A stretch of 64,000 bases of DNA from Agromyces atrinae (GCF_013407835.1 NZ_JACCBI010000001.1:3587000-3650999), one strand, 5' to 3'; positions 9,087 to 18,010 are shown, counted from the stretch's first letter. Notes: generated by a model from the letters alone, not told the origin. Program-made: numbers and translations.

Positions 9087-10796
9087 ATGGGTATCGGCAC
9101 CCCGCGTCCGTGGCTTGCGAGCTATGCCGAGGGGGTGCCCGATGAGATCGAGCCCGCCGAGGGCTCGCTCTACGACCTCGTCGCGGCCTCGGTGGCGACC
9201 TACGGTTCGCACGTCGCGCTCGAGTTCTTCGGGCGTACGACGACGTACGCCGAGCTCGGGGCCGAGATCGATCGCGCCGCCGAGGGGCTGCGTCTGCTCG
9301 GCGTGCAGAAGGGCGACCCCGTTGCCCTCGTGCTGCCCAACTGCCCGCAGCACATCGTCGCGTTCTACGCGGTGCTCCGGCTCGGCGCGATCGTCGTCGA
9401 GCACAATCCGCTCTACACGCCGCGCGAGCTCCGGCACCAGTTCGAGGATCACGGCGCGCGCGTCGTCATCGCCTGGAACAAGGTCGTCGAGACGATCCAG
9501 GACTTCCCGGACGACATCGAGATCGCCACGATCGTCTCGGTCGACGTGACGCGGGCGATGCCCTTCGCGACGCGTGCGGCGCTCCGTCTGCCGATCCGGA
9601 AGGCACGCGAGTCGCGCGCCGCGCTCACGACGAGCGTGCGCGGCACGGTGCCGTGGCCGAAGCTCCTCGAGGCCGACCCGATCGAGGAACGCATCATCAG
9701 CCCGACGGTCGACGACGTCGCCCTCATCCAGTACACGAGCGGCACGACGGGCTCGCCGAAGGGCGCGACCCTCAGCCACGGCAACCTGCTCGCGAACGCC
9801 GCGCAGTCGCGTGCCTGGGTGCCGCAGGTCGAGCGCGGCACGGCCGTCGTCTACGCGGTGCTGCCGATGTTCCACGCGTACGGCCTCACCCTGTGTCTGA
9901 CGTTCGCGATGAGCATGGGCGCGCGCCTCGTGCTCTTCCCCAAGTTCGAGCCCGATCTCGTCCTCGCCGTGGTCAAGAAGCGCCCGGCGACCTTCCTGCC
10001 CGCCGTTCCGCCGATCTACGAGCGGCTCACGCGTGCGGCCGCCGAGCGGGGCGTCTCGCTCGCGGGCATCGACATCGCGATCTCGGGGGCCATGCCGCTC
10101 TCGGCCGAGGTCGTCGAGCCGTGGGAGGCCGAGACCGGGGGATACCTCGTCGAGGGCTACGGGCTCTCCGAGACATCCCCCGTTCTCATGGCCAACCCGG
10201 TCGCGCCGAATCGCCGGGCCGGCACCGTGGGCCTTCCGCTGCCGAGCACCGAGGTGCGCGTCGTCGACCCCGACGAGCCGACCGTCGATCGCACGCCGGG
10301 CGACGAGGGCGAGCTCATCGTGCGCGGTCCGCAGGTGTTCTCGGGGTACTGGAAGAAGCCCGACGAGACGGCGGCGGTCTTCGTGCCGGCGACGGATGAC
10401 GGCGGCCCCTGGTTCCGCACGGGCGACATCGTCTCGGTCGACGAGGACGGGTTCGTCCGCATCGTCGACCGCATCAAGGAACTCATCATCACGGGCGGCT
10501 TCAACGTCTCTCCGAGCGAAGTGGAAGACGCCCTGCGGGGGCACGCCGACATCGTCGACGTCGCCGTCGTCGGTCTGCCCGATACCCACTCGGGCGAACA
10601 GGTCGTCGCGGCCGTCGTGCTCGCCGAGGGAGCGACGCTCGACGAGGCCGCCATCCGCGCCTTCGCGCGCGACGCCCTCACGGCGTACAAGGTGCCGAAG
10701 CGCGTCGTCGCCGTCGACGAACTGCCCCGTTCGCTCATCGGGAAGGTGCAGCGGCGGCTCGTTCGCGACGCCCTCCTCGAGAACGAGCAGGCGTGA
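9087..10796 (+). CDS. AMP-forming acyl-CoA synthetase (long-chain fatty-acid-CoA ligase type)
   Basis: A 569-residue ANL-superfamily adenylating enzyme. The P-loop-like motif YTSGTTGSPKGATLSH (about 214-229), GYGLSETSP (about 357-365), the hinge GDIVSVDEDGFVRIVDRIKE (about 448-467) and the catalytic-lysine region PRSLIGKVQRR near the C-terminus are all present. Such enzymes activate a carboxylate as acyl-AMP and then form the CoA thioester. The length and the C-terminal GGFNVSPSEVE motif suit a FadD-like ligase rather than acetyl-CoA synthetase, but the acyl chain length cannot be read by eye. It starts 3 bases after prs and overlaps the next gene by 4 bases. M. tuberculosis carries an acyl-CoA-synthetase-like gene (Rv1013) in the same neighbourhood. 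Confidence 0.9.
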   Translation: MGIGTPRPWLASYAEGVPDEIEPAEGSLYDLVAASVATYGSHVALEFFGRTTTYAELGAEIDRAAEGLRLLGVQKGDPVALVLPNCPQHIVAFYAVLRLGAIVVEHNPLYTPRELRHQFEDHGARVVIAWNKVVETIQDFPDDIEIATIVSVDVTRAMPFATRAALRLPIRKARESRAALTTSVRGTVPWPKLLEADPIEERIISPTVDDVALIQYTSGTTGSPKGATLSHGNLLANAAQSRAWVPQVERGTAVVYAVLPMFHAYGLTLCLTFAMSMGARLVLFPKFEPDLVLAVVKKRPATFLPAVPPIYERLTRAAAERGVSLAGIDIAISGAMPLSAEVVEPWEAETGGYLVEGYGLSETSPVLMANPVAPNRRAGTVGLPLPSTEVRVVDPDEPTVDRTPGDEGELIVRGPQVFSGYWKKPDETAAVFVPATDDGGPWFRTGDIVSVDEDGFVRIVDRIKELIITGGFNVSPSEVEDALRGHADIVDVAVVGLPDTHSGEQVVAAVVLAEGATLDEAAIRAFARDALTAYKVPKRVVAVDELPRSLIGKVQRRLVRDALLENEQA

Positions 10797-11281
10797 CCTT
10801 CCTCGCGCCGGAGACCCGCGCGGCGCTCGATGCGCTGCACGCGCTCGAGCACGCGGAGGACGAGGCCGATGGAATCGCCCGGCTCCGCGGCATCCGTTCG
10901 CTCCTCGCCGCACTCGACGCCGACCCTGCGGCTCTCGCCGCGGTGCGGGCGGGGCTCGCGGCGGGTGCGTCGTGGGACGAGGTGGCCGACGCCGCCGGGC
11001 TCACGCCCGCGGCGGCGAAGCAGCGCTGGGCGGGCAATGACGCCGAGATCGCCGCACGCCAGGAGGCGAGCCGGAAGCGCGGCCAGCGCCCGAGCTCGAA
11101 GCCGACCGACCTTCCGGGGCTGAGCGTCGCCGAAGCGGCGGCGAAGCTCGGCGTGACGCCGCAGGCGATCTACCTGCGCGTGACGCGCGGACAGCTCAGA
11201 GCCGAGACGGTCGAGCTGCCCGACGGCCGTTCGTACAAGCGCGTCTTCCTCGACGACCCCCCAGAGAGCGAGACGTCATGA
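10793..11281 (+). CDS. Small helix-turn-helix (MerR/excisionase-like) DNA-binding protein
   Basis: A 162-residue protein starting at a GTG that overlaps the ligase stop (GTGA). Residues about 105-150 (LSVAEAAAKLGVTPQAIYLRVTRGQL) form a helix-turn-helix of the excisionase/MerR-like HTH_17 kind. An earlier helical stretch WDEVADAAGLTPAAAKQRW (about 63-81) looks like a second HTH. The C-terminus is acidic. It is sandwiched between the acyl-CoA ligase and the gamma-glutamyltransferase-like gene with 4-base overlaps on both sides, so the three are one transcript. Its target is unknown; autoregulation of this operon is one possibility. Confidence 0.7.
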   Translation: MTFLAPETRAALDALHALEHAEDEADGIARLRGIRSLLAALDADPAALAAVRAGLAAGASWDEVADAAGLTPAAAKQRWAGNDAEIAARQEASRKRGQRPSSKPTDLPGLSVAEAAAKLGVTPQAIYLRVTRGQLRAETVELPDGRSYKRVFLDDPPESETS

Positions 11282-13062
11282 CCTTCTCGAGCCCCGACCC
11301 GTTCATCACGCGCCCCACGCTCACGGGCACTTTCGGAATGGCCGCCTCGACGCACTGGCTCGCGAGCGGCACGGCCCAGGCGGTGCTCGAGCGCGGGGGC
11401 AACGCCTTCGACGCCGCCGTCGCCGCGGGCTTCGTGCTGCAGGTCGTCGAGCCGCACCTCAACGGCCCCGGCGGTGACCTCGTCGGGATAGTCGCGCCGA
11501 GCGGAGGGCGCCCCGCGGTGCTCATGGGGCAGGGGCCGGCTCCCGCGGGATCGTCGGCGGAGGCCTACCGTTCGCTCGGCCTCACCGACGTGCCCGGCTC
11601 GGGCTTCCTCGCCGCGGCGGTCCCCGGCGCGGTCGACGCGTGGCTGCTGCTCCTCCGCGACCACGGCACGTGGGAGGCGAGCGACGTGTGGGAGTTCGCC
11701 CGCGGGTACGCGCGCGACGGTCATCCCCTCGTCGCCGGTGCCGCCGCGACGATCGCTCGCGTCGCCGATCTCTTCGAGACCGAGTGGACGGCTTCCGCCG
11801 CGCAGTGGCTTCCTGCAGGGCGCGCGCCGCTCGCCGGTGAGCTCGTCGTCAACACGGCATGGGCCGACACGATCGATCGGCTGCTTGCCGCGGGGCGTCG
11901 GGGCTCGACGCGTGAGGCGCGCATCGACGCGATCCGCGACGAATGGGCGGCCTCGGTCGCCGCCGAGATCGAGACGTCCGTGGCCGAGCCCGTGCTTGAC
12001 TCGTCGGGGGAGCGGCACGCCGGAGTGCTCCGCGCGAGCGATCTCGCGGGCTTCCGCGCGAGCTGGGAGGAGCCGGTCGCGGCCGACTTCCGCGGCCACA
12101 CGATCCTGAAGCCCGGTGCGTGGTCGCAGGGCCCGGCTCTGCTGCAGACCCTCGCGATCCTCGACGGAGAGACGGATGACGCTCTCGACCCGTCGACGGA
12201 AGCCGGTGTGCATCTCGTCTCCGAGGCGCTCGCGCTCGCCCTCGCCGACCGGGAGGCGTACTACGGAGACGTCGACGGAGTGCCGCTCGACCGGCTGCTG
12301 AGCGCCGACTACGCGCGTGAGCGCCGGGCACTCATCGGCGAGACGGCGTCGCTCGAGCTGCGGCCCGGTCACGTCGACGGCGTCGAACTCCGCCTCGACT
12401 CGAGCGCGACGCGCACGGCGTCCTTCGCGGCCGACCCGACGACGGGGGAGCCCACGGTCGCGCCGACGGGGGTGACGCGCGGAGACACGTGCCACGTCGA
12501 CGTCGTCGACCGGTTCGGCAACCTCGTGTCGATCACACCGTCGGGCGGGTGGCTGCAGTCGTCGCCGTACCTGCCGACGCTCGGCTTCGCGCTCGGCACG
12601 CGCCTGCAGATGACGCGCCTCGAGCCGGGGCTCCCCACGACACTCACCCCGGGCCGCCGCCCGCGCACGACACTCACGCCGACCGTCGTCCTGCGCGGCG
12701 GCGAGCCGTATGCGGCGCTCGGCTCACCGGGCGGTGACCAGCAGGACCAGTGGCAGCTTCTCTTCTTGCTGCGCCACCTCGTCGGCGGGTGGGACCTGCA
12801 GGAGGCGATCGATGCGCCGGCCTTCCACACGACGTCGATCGTGGGGTCGTTCTGGCCTCGGGAGTTCACACCGGGCGGCCTCGTCATCGAGGATCGGTTC
12901 GGTGACGCGATCATCGAGGCGCTCGAACGCCGCGTGCATCGCGTCGAGAGAGCGGGATCGTGGGCGCTCGGGCGGCTCTCCGTCGTCACGCGCGGCACCG
13001 ACGGCGTGCTGCGGGCTGCCGCGAACCCGCGCGGTGCGCAGGGGTACGCCGTCGGGCGTTGA
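11278..13062 (+). CDS. Gamma-glutamyltransferase family protein (YwrD-like), cytoplasmic
   Basis: A 594-residue Ntn-hydrolase of the gamma-glutamyltranspeptidase family. The N-terminal landmark GGNAFDAAVAAGF (about 40-52) with HLNGPGGD is conserved, and the self-cleavage site reads GDTCHVDVVDRFGNLVS, putting the predicted nucleophile at Thr404. The later GSPGGDQQ corresponds to the family GSPGG loop. No signal peptide is visible, unlike classical exported GGT, so it probably acts in the cytoplasm on glutathione-like or gamma-glutamyl substrates. Actinobacteria mostly use mycothiol, so the substrate is unclear. It starts at an ATGA overlap with the HTH gene and converges with a small membrane-protein gene 23 bases away. 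Confidence 0.85.
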   Translation: MTFSSPDPFITRPTLTGTFGMAASTHWLASGTAQAVLERGGNAFDAAVAAGFVLQVVEPHLNGPGGDLVGIVAPSGGRPAVLMGQGPAPAGSSAEAYRSLGLTDVPGSGFLAAAVPGAVDAWLLLLRDHGTWEASDVWEFARGYARDGHPLVAGAAATIARVADLFETEWTASAAQWLPAGRAPLAGELVVNTAWADTIDRLLAAGRRGSTREARIDAIRDEWAASVAAEIETSVAEPVLDSSGERHAGVLRASDLAGFRASWEEPVAADFRGHTILKPGAWSQGPALLQTLAILDGETDDALDPSTEAGVHLVSEALALALADREAYYGDVDGVPLDRLLSADYARERRALIGETASLELRPGHVDGVELRLDSSATRTASFAADPTTGEPTVAPTGVTRGDTCHVDVVDRFGNLVSITPSGGWLQSSPYLPTLGFALGTRLQMTRLEPGLPTTLTPGRRPRTTLTPTVVLRGGEPYAALGSPGGDQQDQWQLLFLLRHLVGGWDLQEAIDAPAFHTTSIVGSFWPREFTPGGLVIEDRFGDAIIEALERRVHRVERAGSWALGRLSVVTRGTDGVLRAAANPRGAQGYAVGR

Positions 13063-13085
13063 GCGCTGCCGCTCGTCGTCGTCGC

Positions 13086-13439
13086 TCAGGCGCCGATCTC
13101 GTCGCCGCGGAATGTCGGAGCCGAGGGGATGAGCCCGAGTTCGGCGATGCGACGCTCCCCGTGGCTCGTCGTGACGGCGAAGCACTGCCAACCGAGCCCG
13201 CTCGGGCCGAACTCGAAGCGTGTCGAGACGGAGGCCGCGCCGGGGGCATAGACGCTCGCCGTCACGCGGCACGCCGAATCGGCCGTGCGTGCGGTGTAGC
13301 CGACGCCGACGATGACGGCGGGCAGGAGGAGGGCTCCGAGGGCGAGCGAGACGGTCACGCGCATGGCGATGATCATTCCGCGGCTGCGGATCGGGCGCTC
13401 CGTCGGTTCGTATCCGTCGAGCTCGGGATTCTCGCTCAT
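13086..13439 (-). CDS. Hypothetical membrane protein, 117 residues
   Basis: I do not recognise a family. Residues 1-20 are hydrophilic and likely cytoplasmic, about 22-48 form one transmembrane helix (GMIIAMRVTVSLALGALLLP), and the remaining 65 residues look extracytoplasmic with two cysteines (CRVT and WQCF) that could form a disulfide. It may thus be a single-pass protein with a small outer domain. It lies on the minus strand between gnd and the convergent GGT-like gene. A terminator-like hairpin separates it from gnd, so it is probably transcribed separately. Confidence 0.6.
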   Translation of the reverse strand: MSENPELDGYEPTERPIRSRGMIIAMRVTVSLALGALLLPAVIVGVGYTARTADSACRVTASVYAPGAASVSTRFEFGPSGLGWQCFAVTTSHGERRIAELGLIPSAPTFRGDEIGA

Positions 13440-13482
13440 ACGCTCGCGCCGTCATCCGCGCCATCGTCGAGCAGAGACGACG

Positions 13483-13516
13483 ACGGCGGGACAGGGCCGC
13501 AGCCCCGTCCCGCCGT
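13483..13516 (-). terminator. Intrinsic terminator-like hairpin after gnd
   Basis: ACGGCGGGAC (13483-13492) pairs with GTCCCGCCGT (13507-13516), and after one mismatch GGGC pairs with GCCC, giving a 14-bp stem with a 4-base loop. It lies 17 bases past the gnd stop on the minus strand. No long T run follows, as is common in high-GC Actinobacteria. Confidence 0.65.
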
Positions 13517-13533
13517 GCGGTTCATGCGTGTGT

Positions 13534-14991
13534 TCAGTGTGCGTCGACCGCGGAGATCTCGGTGCGGTCGCCCGACCACAGCGTGTGGAAGGTGCCGTCC
13601 TTGTCGATGCGCTTGTAGGTGTGCGCACCGAAGAAGTCGCGCTGGCCCTGAACGAGGGCAGCGGGCAGGCGGTCGGCGCGGAGGCCGTCGTAGTACGACA
13701 GCGACGAGCTGAACGCGGGAGCCGGGATGCCCGACTGGGCCGAGGCGACGACGATGCGGCGCCAGGCCTCCTGGGTCTCGGTGAGCGCGTCGCGGAAGTA
13801 CGGGGCCGTGAGTAGGGCCACGAGGCCCGGGTTCTCGTCGTACGCCTCGGTGATGCGGTTGAGGAACTGCGCGCGGATGATGCAGCCGCCGCGCCAGATC
13901 TTCGCGATCTCGCCCTTCTTGATGTCCCAGCCGTACTGCTCGGCGCCGGCGACGATCTCGTCGAAGCCCTGCGAGTAGGCGACGATCTTGGACGCGTAGA
14001 GGGCCTTCCGCACGTCTTCGACGAATGCGTCGGCGTCGTCGACGGTCCACGAGGCCGAGGGGCCGGGGAGGTCGGAGGCGGCGGCGCGCTGGGCGGGCTT
14101 CGACGACAGCGAGCGCGCGAAGACGGCTTCGGCGATGCCCGAGACGGGAACGCCGAGGTCGAGGGCGGACTGCACGGTCCAGGCGCCGGTGCCCTTGGCA
14201 CCGGCCTGGTCGAGGATGACGTCGACGAGGGGAGCCCCGGTCTCGGCGTCGACCTGGCGGAGCACCTCGGCGGTGATCTCGATGAGGTACGACTCGAGCT
14301 CGCCGCGGTTCCACTCGGCGAAGATCTCGGCGATCTCGGCGGGCGACTTGCCCGTGCCGCGGCGGATGAGATCGTATGCCTCGGCGATGAGCTGCATGTC
14401 GGCGTATTCGATGCCGTTGTGGATCATCTTGACGAAGTGACCCGCGCCGTCGGTGCCGACGTGCGTCACGCAGGGCTCGCCCTCGGCGACGGCGGCGATC
14501 GACTTCAGGATCGGGCCGAGGGTCTCCCACGCTTCCGCCGAGCCGCCGGGCATGATCGACGGGCCGTTGAGCGCGCCCTCTTCGCCGCCGGAGATGCCGG
14601 CGCCGACGAAGTTGATGCCCGTCTCGCGGACGGCCTTCTCGCGGCGGATGGTGTCGGTGAAGAGCGCGTTGCCGCCATCGACGATGATGTCGCCGGGCTC
14701 GAAGGCCTCGACGAGCTGGTCGATGACGGCGTCGGTTCCCCGGCCGGCCTGCACCATGATGATCGCGGTGCGCGGCTTCTGGAGGCTCGCGGCGAACTCG
14801 TCGATCGTGGAGGCTGCGACGAAGCCGGCCTCGGGGTGCTCGGTGATGAGCGTCTCGGTCTTGGCGTACGAACGGTTGTAGACCGCGACCGTGTTGCCCT
14901 CGCGGCTCGCGAGGTTACGGGCCAGATTCGAGCCCATGACCGCGAGGCCGACGACGCCGATGTTTGCAGCAGGCTGCGGGGAATCCGCCAT
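13534..14991 (-). CDS. gnd: NADP-dependent 6-phosphogluconate dehydrogenase (decarboxylating)
   Basis: A 485-residue enzyme oxidising 6-phosphogluconate to ribulose-5-phosphate with CO2 release. The N-terminal Rossmann motif GLAVMGSNLARN (about 14-25) and NRS in YNRSYAKT favour NADP. Conserved substrate motifs GISGGEEGALNGPSIMPGG (about 132-150) and HNGIEYADMQLI follow, and the C-terminal all-helical domain is complete with the tail motif YKRIDKDGTFHTLWSG. The length matches the long GndA form. It is divergent from gntK, which makes its substrate, and the two share a 280-base intergenic region, so coordinated control by gluconate is likely but not shown. Confidence 0.97.
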   Translation of the reverse strand: MADSPQPAANIGVVGLAVMGSNLARNLASREGNTVAVYNRSYAKTETLITEHPEAGFVAASTIDEFAASLQKPRTAIIMVQAGRGTDAVIDQLVEAFEPGDIIVDGGNALFTDTIRREKAVRETGINFVGAGISGGEEGALNGPSIMPGGSAEAWETLGPILKSIAAVAEGEPCVTHVGTDGAGHFVKMIHNGIEYADMQLIAEAYDLIRRGTGKSPAEIAEIFAEWNRGELESYLIEITAEVLRQVDAETGAPLVDVILDQAGAKGTGAWTVQSALDLGVPVSGIAEAVFARSLSSKPAQRAAASDLPGPSASWTVDDADAFVEDVRKALYASKIVAYSQGFDEIVAGAEQYGWDIKKGEIAKIWRGGCIIRAQFLNRITEAYDENPGLVALLTAPYFRDALTETQEAWRRIVVASAQSGIPAPAFSSSLSYYDGLRADRLPAALVQGQRDFFGAHTYKRIDKDGTFHTLWSGDRTEISAVDAH

Positions 14992-15170
14992 GAAATTTCT
15001 CCTCGTGATGTCCGTGCGAGTGCACGGGGAATGCGATCGGGTTTCTCTGCCGACGACTCGAGATACGGGGGTCGGGGACCCGAGTACACGCTAGCAAATC
15101 GCGTGTTGCCGAGTTCTCACATGTCGGGTATCCGGGGTGAGAGATCCTCGACCCGACGGGTCGCGAGGGG

Positions 15171-15199
15171 TTGAGTGCCGTTCGACGTCGTGTTACGGT
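15171..15199 (+). promoter_or_regulatory. Candidate gntK promoter
   Basis: TTGAGT (15171-15176) and TACGGT (15194-15199) are separated by 17 bases, a reasonable housekeeping promoter. Its start site would fall around 15206, inside the AT-rich palindrome. The assignment is by eye only. Confidence 0.4.
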
Positions 15200-15201
15200 A
15201 A

Positions 15202-15224
15202 CGCAATAAATCTGATTTATTGCG
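15202..15224. promoter_or_regulatory. AT-rich 23-bp palindromic operator, probably for the GntR/FadR regulator
   Basis: CGCAATAAATC (15202-15212) and GATTTATTGCG (15214-15224) are perfect 11-bp arms around a single T. It stands out as very AT-rich in GC-rich DNA and lies 48 bases before the gntK ATG, over the predicted start site. Inverted repeats of this size are typical operators of GntR-family dimers, and the only such regulator nearby is at 19138-19848. A repressor released by gluconate or 6-phosphogluconate is the likely model. Confidence 0.7.
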
Positions 15225-15271
15225 GAGTCAACACTCAATAGTCAGATGTAACGGAGCGTCTGAGGAGTGAG

Positions 15272-15796
15272 ATGAATACTGTGCCGCGCGTGCCACTGAT
15301 CGTCATGGGAGTCTCCGGCTCCGGCAAGTCGACGATCGGCCAGTCCCTCGCCGACGCCTTCGGCCGCGAGTTCATCGACGGCGACGACCTTCACCCCACC
15401 GCCAACAAGCAGAAGATGGCCGCCGGCCACGCGCTCAACGACGAGGACCGCGCGCCGTGGCTCGAAATTATCGCCCAGCGCATCGGCTCCGAACTCGCCG
15501 AGGGGCAGCCGATCGTCGTCGCGTGCTCGGCCCTCAAACGTCGCTACCGCGACCAGCTCGTCTCGTACGCGCCCGAGACGGTCTTCGTTCACCTCATCGG
15601 CGAGCGCGACGTCATCGCCGAACGCCAGTCGCACCGCACACACGAATACATGCCGACGAGCCTCCTCGATTCGCAGTTCGCGACACTCGAGCCTCTCGAC
15701 GATGCCGAGAACGGCTTCGTCGTCGACGTGACCCTGACCCCCGAGCAGATCGTCGCCGCTGTGCGCGACGAGCTCGGCACCCCCCACGCGGGCTGA
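15272..15796 (+). CDS. gntK: Gluconokinase (GntK/IdnK type)
   Basis: A 174-residue P-loop kinase phosphorylating gluconate to 6-phosphogluconate, feeding Gnd. Walker A is GVSGSGKST at residues 13-21, followed by the family motifs FIDGDDLHP and NKQKMAAGHALND. The later CSALKRRYRDQL and the lid arginines near RTHEYMP are typical. It is the first gene of the gntK-gntP-idnO-idnD operon; gntP starts about 25 bases after its stop. An AT-rich palindrome overlaps its presumed promoter. Confidence 0.95.
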   Translation: MNTVPRVPLIVMGVSGSGKSTIGQSLADAFGREFIDGDDLHPTANKQKMAAGHALNDEDRAPWLEIIAQRIGSELAEGQPIVVACSALKRRYRDQLVSYAPETVFVHLIGERDVIAERQSHRTHEYMPTSLLDSQFATLEPLDDAENGFVVDVTLTPEQIVAAVRDELGTPHAG

Positions 15797-15820
15797 TCCG
15801 GCCCCGATTCGCAAAGGACA

Positions 15821-17227
15821 ATGATGACCGACCTCGATCTCAACTGGACGCTCGGTACGCCGGGTCTCCTCGGCATAGCCGTCGCCGCCATCGGTGCGCT
15901 GCTCCTCATGATCATGAAGTTCCGCATCCACGCGTTCCTCGCGCTCATCATCGTGAGCGTGCTGACGGCGGTGGCGACGGGAATCCCCGCGGGCGGACTC
16001 GTCGGAGTCCTTCTCGGAGGCTTCGGAAGCACCCTCGCGAGCGTCGCTCTGCTCGTCGGCCTCGGAGCGATGCTCGGTCGCATGCTCGAGGTGAGTGGCG
16101 GCGCGCAGGTGATGACCGACGCCCTCATCTCGAAGTTCGGTGAGAAGCGGGCGCCCCTCGCGCTCTCCATCGCCTCGCTCGCGTTCGGCTTCCCGATCTT
16201 CTTCGACGCCGGACTCGTCGTGATGCTGCCGATCATCTTCACGGTCGCACGCCGCCTCGGTGGCTCGCTCTTGCTGTACGCGTTCCCCGCGGCCGCGGCC
16301 TTCTCGGTCATGCACATCTTCGTGCCGCCGCACCCCGGCCCCGTCGCGGCATCCGGCCTGCTCGGTGCCGACATCGGTCTCGTGCTCGTCTTCGGACTCG
16401 TCATCGCCATCCCGACCTGGTACCTCGCCGGCTACCTCTTCGGCCGCTTCCTCGGTCGACGCTTCGACCTTCCCGTCCCGACGATCCTCGACGCGAAGGA
16501 GGGATCGGCAGAGACCGAGTTCCGCTCCGCACCGAAGCTCGGCACGATCGTCTTCCTGCTGCTCTTGCCGCTCGTGCTCATCTTCCTCAACACCGGCCTC
16601 AACACGGCCGCGACCGCGGGCCTCGTCTCGCTCGACGACACGTGGGTGCAGATCCTCCGCCTCCTCGGCGAGACACCCATCGCCCTCCTCATCACCGTGC
16701 TCTTCGCCATGTGGCTGCTCGGATGGCGCCAGAAGAAGAAGCCGAGCCTCGTCGAGACCGTCGTCGACAGCGCGCTCGGCCCGGTGTGCTCGATCATCCT
16801 CATCACGGGAGCCGGTGGAATGTTCGGTGGCGTGCTCCGTGCGAGTGGAATCGGCAACGCCATCGCCGACTCACTCGACGCGATCGGCCTCCCCGTCATC
16901 GTCGCGGGCTTCGTCATCGCCGCCGTCGTGCGTCTCGCCCAGGGATCGGCGACCGTCGCCCTCACGACCGCCGCGGCTCTCGTGCAGCCCGTCGTGCTCG
17001 GCAACCCCGACTACAACCCGGCGCAGGTTGCGGCAATCGTGCTGAGTCTCGCCGCAGGCTCGGTGTTCGCCGGACACGTCAACGACTCGGGCTTCTGGCT
17101 CGTCAGTCGCTTCTTCGGCATGGACACGAAGACGACGCTCAAGACGTGGACGGTGGGCCAGGCGCTCATCTCCGTCATCGGTTTCGCGTTCGCGCTGGCG
17201 ATCTTCGCCGTCGTCAGCACCTTCTAG
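15821..17227 (+). CDS. gntP: Gluconate:H+ symporter (GntP family permease)
   Basis: A 468-residue integral membrane protein with 12 or more hydrophobic segments. The typical GntP sequences HPGPVAASGLLGADIG (about 170) and FAGHVNDSGFWLVSRFFGM near the C-terminus are present. It would import gluconate, or the related idonate. Two adjacent starts are possible, 15821 and 15824 (ATGATG); the AAAGGA at 15813-15818 is better spaced from 15824. Its place between gntK and the idn-like dehydrogenases supports a gluconate/idonate substrate. Confidence 0.94.
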   Translation: MMTDLDLNWTLGTPGLLGIAVAAIGALLLMIMKFRIHAFLALIIVSVLTAVATGIPAGGLVGVLLGGFGSTLASVALLVGLGAMLGRMLEVSGGAQVMTDALISKFGEKRAPLALSIASLAFGFPIFFDAGLVVMLPIIFTVARRLGGSLLLYAFPAAAAFSVMHIFVPPHPGPVAASGLLGADIGLVLVFGLVIAIPTWYLAGYLFGRFLGRRFDLPVPTILDAKEGSAETEFRSAPKLGTIVFLLLLPLVLIFLNTGLNTAATAGLVSLDDTWVQILRLLGETPIALLITVLFAMWLLGWRQKKKPSLVETVVDSALGPVCSIILITGAGGMFGGVLRASGIGNAIADSLDAIGLPVIVAGFVIAAVVRLAQGSATVALTTAAALVQPVVLGNPDYNPAQVAAIVLSLAAGSVFAGHVNDSGFWLVSRFFGMDTKTTLKTWTVGQALISVIGFAFALAIFAVVSTF

Positions 17228-17239
17228 GACGGCTCAGCT

Positions 17240-18010
17240 ATGACGAACCTCTTCGACCTCACCGGGCGCATCGCTCTCGTCACGGGCTCCAGCCGCGGCA
17301 TCGGCCGCTCGATCGCACACGGCCTCGCCCGCGCGGGCGCGACGATCGTGCTCAACGGTCTCGACGCCGAGCGTCTCGAGGCGACGCGCGCCGAGTTCGC
17401 CGCGGAGTACGGTGACGACCGCGTCGTCGCCCGCGCGTTCGACGTCACGGACGCCGACGCCGCGGCCGAGGGAATCGCGTGGATCGAACGCGAGGTCGGG
17501 CCGCTCCGCATCCTCGTGAACAACGCGGGCGTGCAGCACCGCGTGCCGATGCTCGACCTCGACGTCGCCGACTGGGAGCGGGTGCTCACGGTCAACCTCA
17601 CGAGCGCCTTCCTCGTCGGGCGTGAGGCGGCCCGCCACATGATCCCGCGCGGTCAGGGCAAGATCATCAACGTCGCGTCGGTGCAGACCGACCTCGCGCG
17701 GCCGACGATCGCCCCGTACACGGTGTCGAAGGGCGGCATCCGCAACCTGACGCGCGCGATGACGGCCGAGTGGGCCGGCCACGGCATCCAGGCGAACGCG
17801 ATCGCTCCGGGGTACATCCACACCGAGATGACGCAGAACCTCGTCGACGACGAGCAGTTCAACTCGTGGATACTCGGCCGCACCCCGGCGCACCGCTGGG
17901 GCACCGTCGACGACCTCGCAGGGCCCGCCGTCTGGCTCGCCTCCGACGCGTCCGACTTCGTCAACGGCCAGGTCGTCTTCATCGACGGCGGCATGACGGT
18001 CGTCGTCTGA
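17240..18010 (+). CDS. idnO: Gluconate 5-dehydrogenase (IdnO-like SDR)
   Basis: A 256-residue short-chain dehydrogenase with cofactor motif TGSSRGIG (15-22), NNAGVQ and active-site YTVSK. The C-terminal sections PGYIHTEMT, TPAHRWG and ASDFVNGQVVFIDGGM closely resemble E. coli IdnO, which interconverts 5-ketogluconate and gluconate. The neighbouring idnD gene makes 5-ketogluconate from L-idonate, which fits this role. It starts 12 bases after gntP and is followed by idnD after 24 bases with a GGAAAG ribosome-binding site. Other sugar-acid SDR functions are possible but less likely in this context. Confidence 0.88.
   Translation: MTNLFDLTGRIALVTGSSRGIGRSIAHGLARAGATIVLNGLDAERLEATRAEFAAEYGDDRVVARAFDVTDADAAAEGIAWIEREVGPLRILVNNAGVQHRVPMLDLDVADWERVLTVNLTSAFLVGREAARHMIPRGQGKIINVASVQTDLARPTIAPYTVSKGGIRNLTRAMTAEWAGHGIQANAIAPGYIHTEMTQNLVDDEQFNSWILGRTPAHRWGTVDDLAGPAVWLASDASDFVNGQVVFIDGGMTVVV

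Noticed and set aside
8085..10913. A very long open frame on the minus strand opposite prs and the acyl-CoA ligase
   Set aside because: It is antisense to two clear genes, is rich in Arg/Asp/Val as expected from the complement of high-GC codons, and has no recognisable domain. Similar antisense frames occur opposite ABC-F, mfd and IlvA and were rejected for the same reason.
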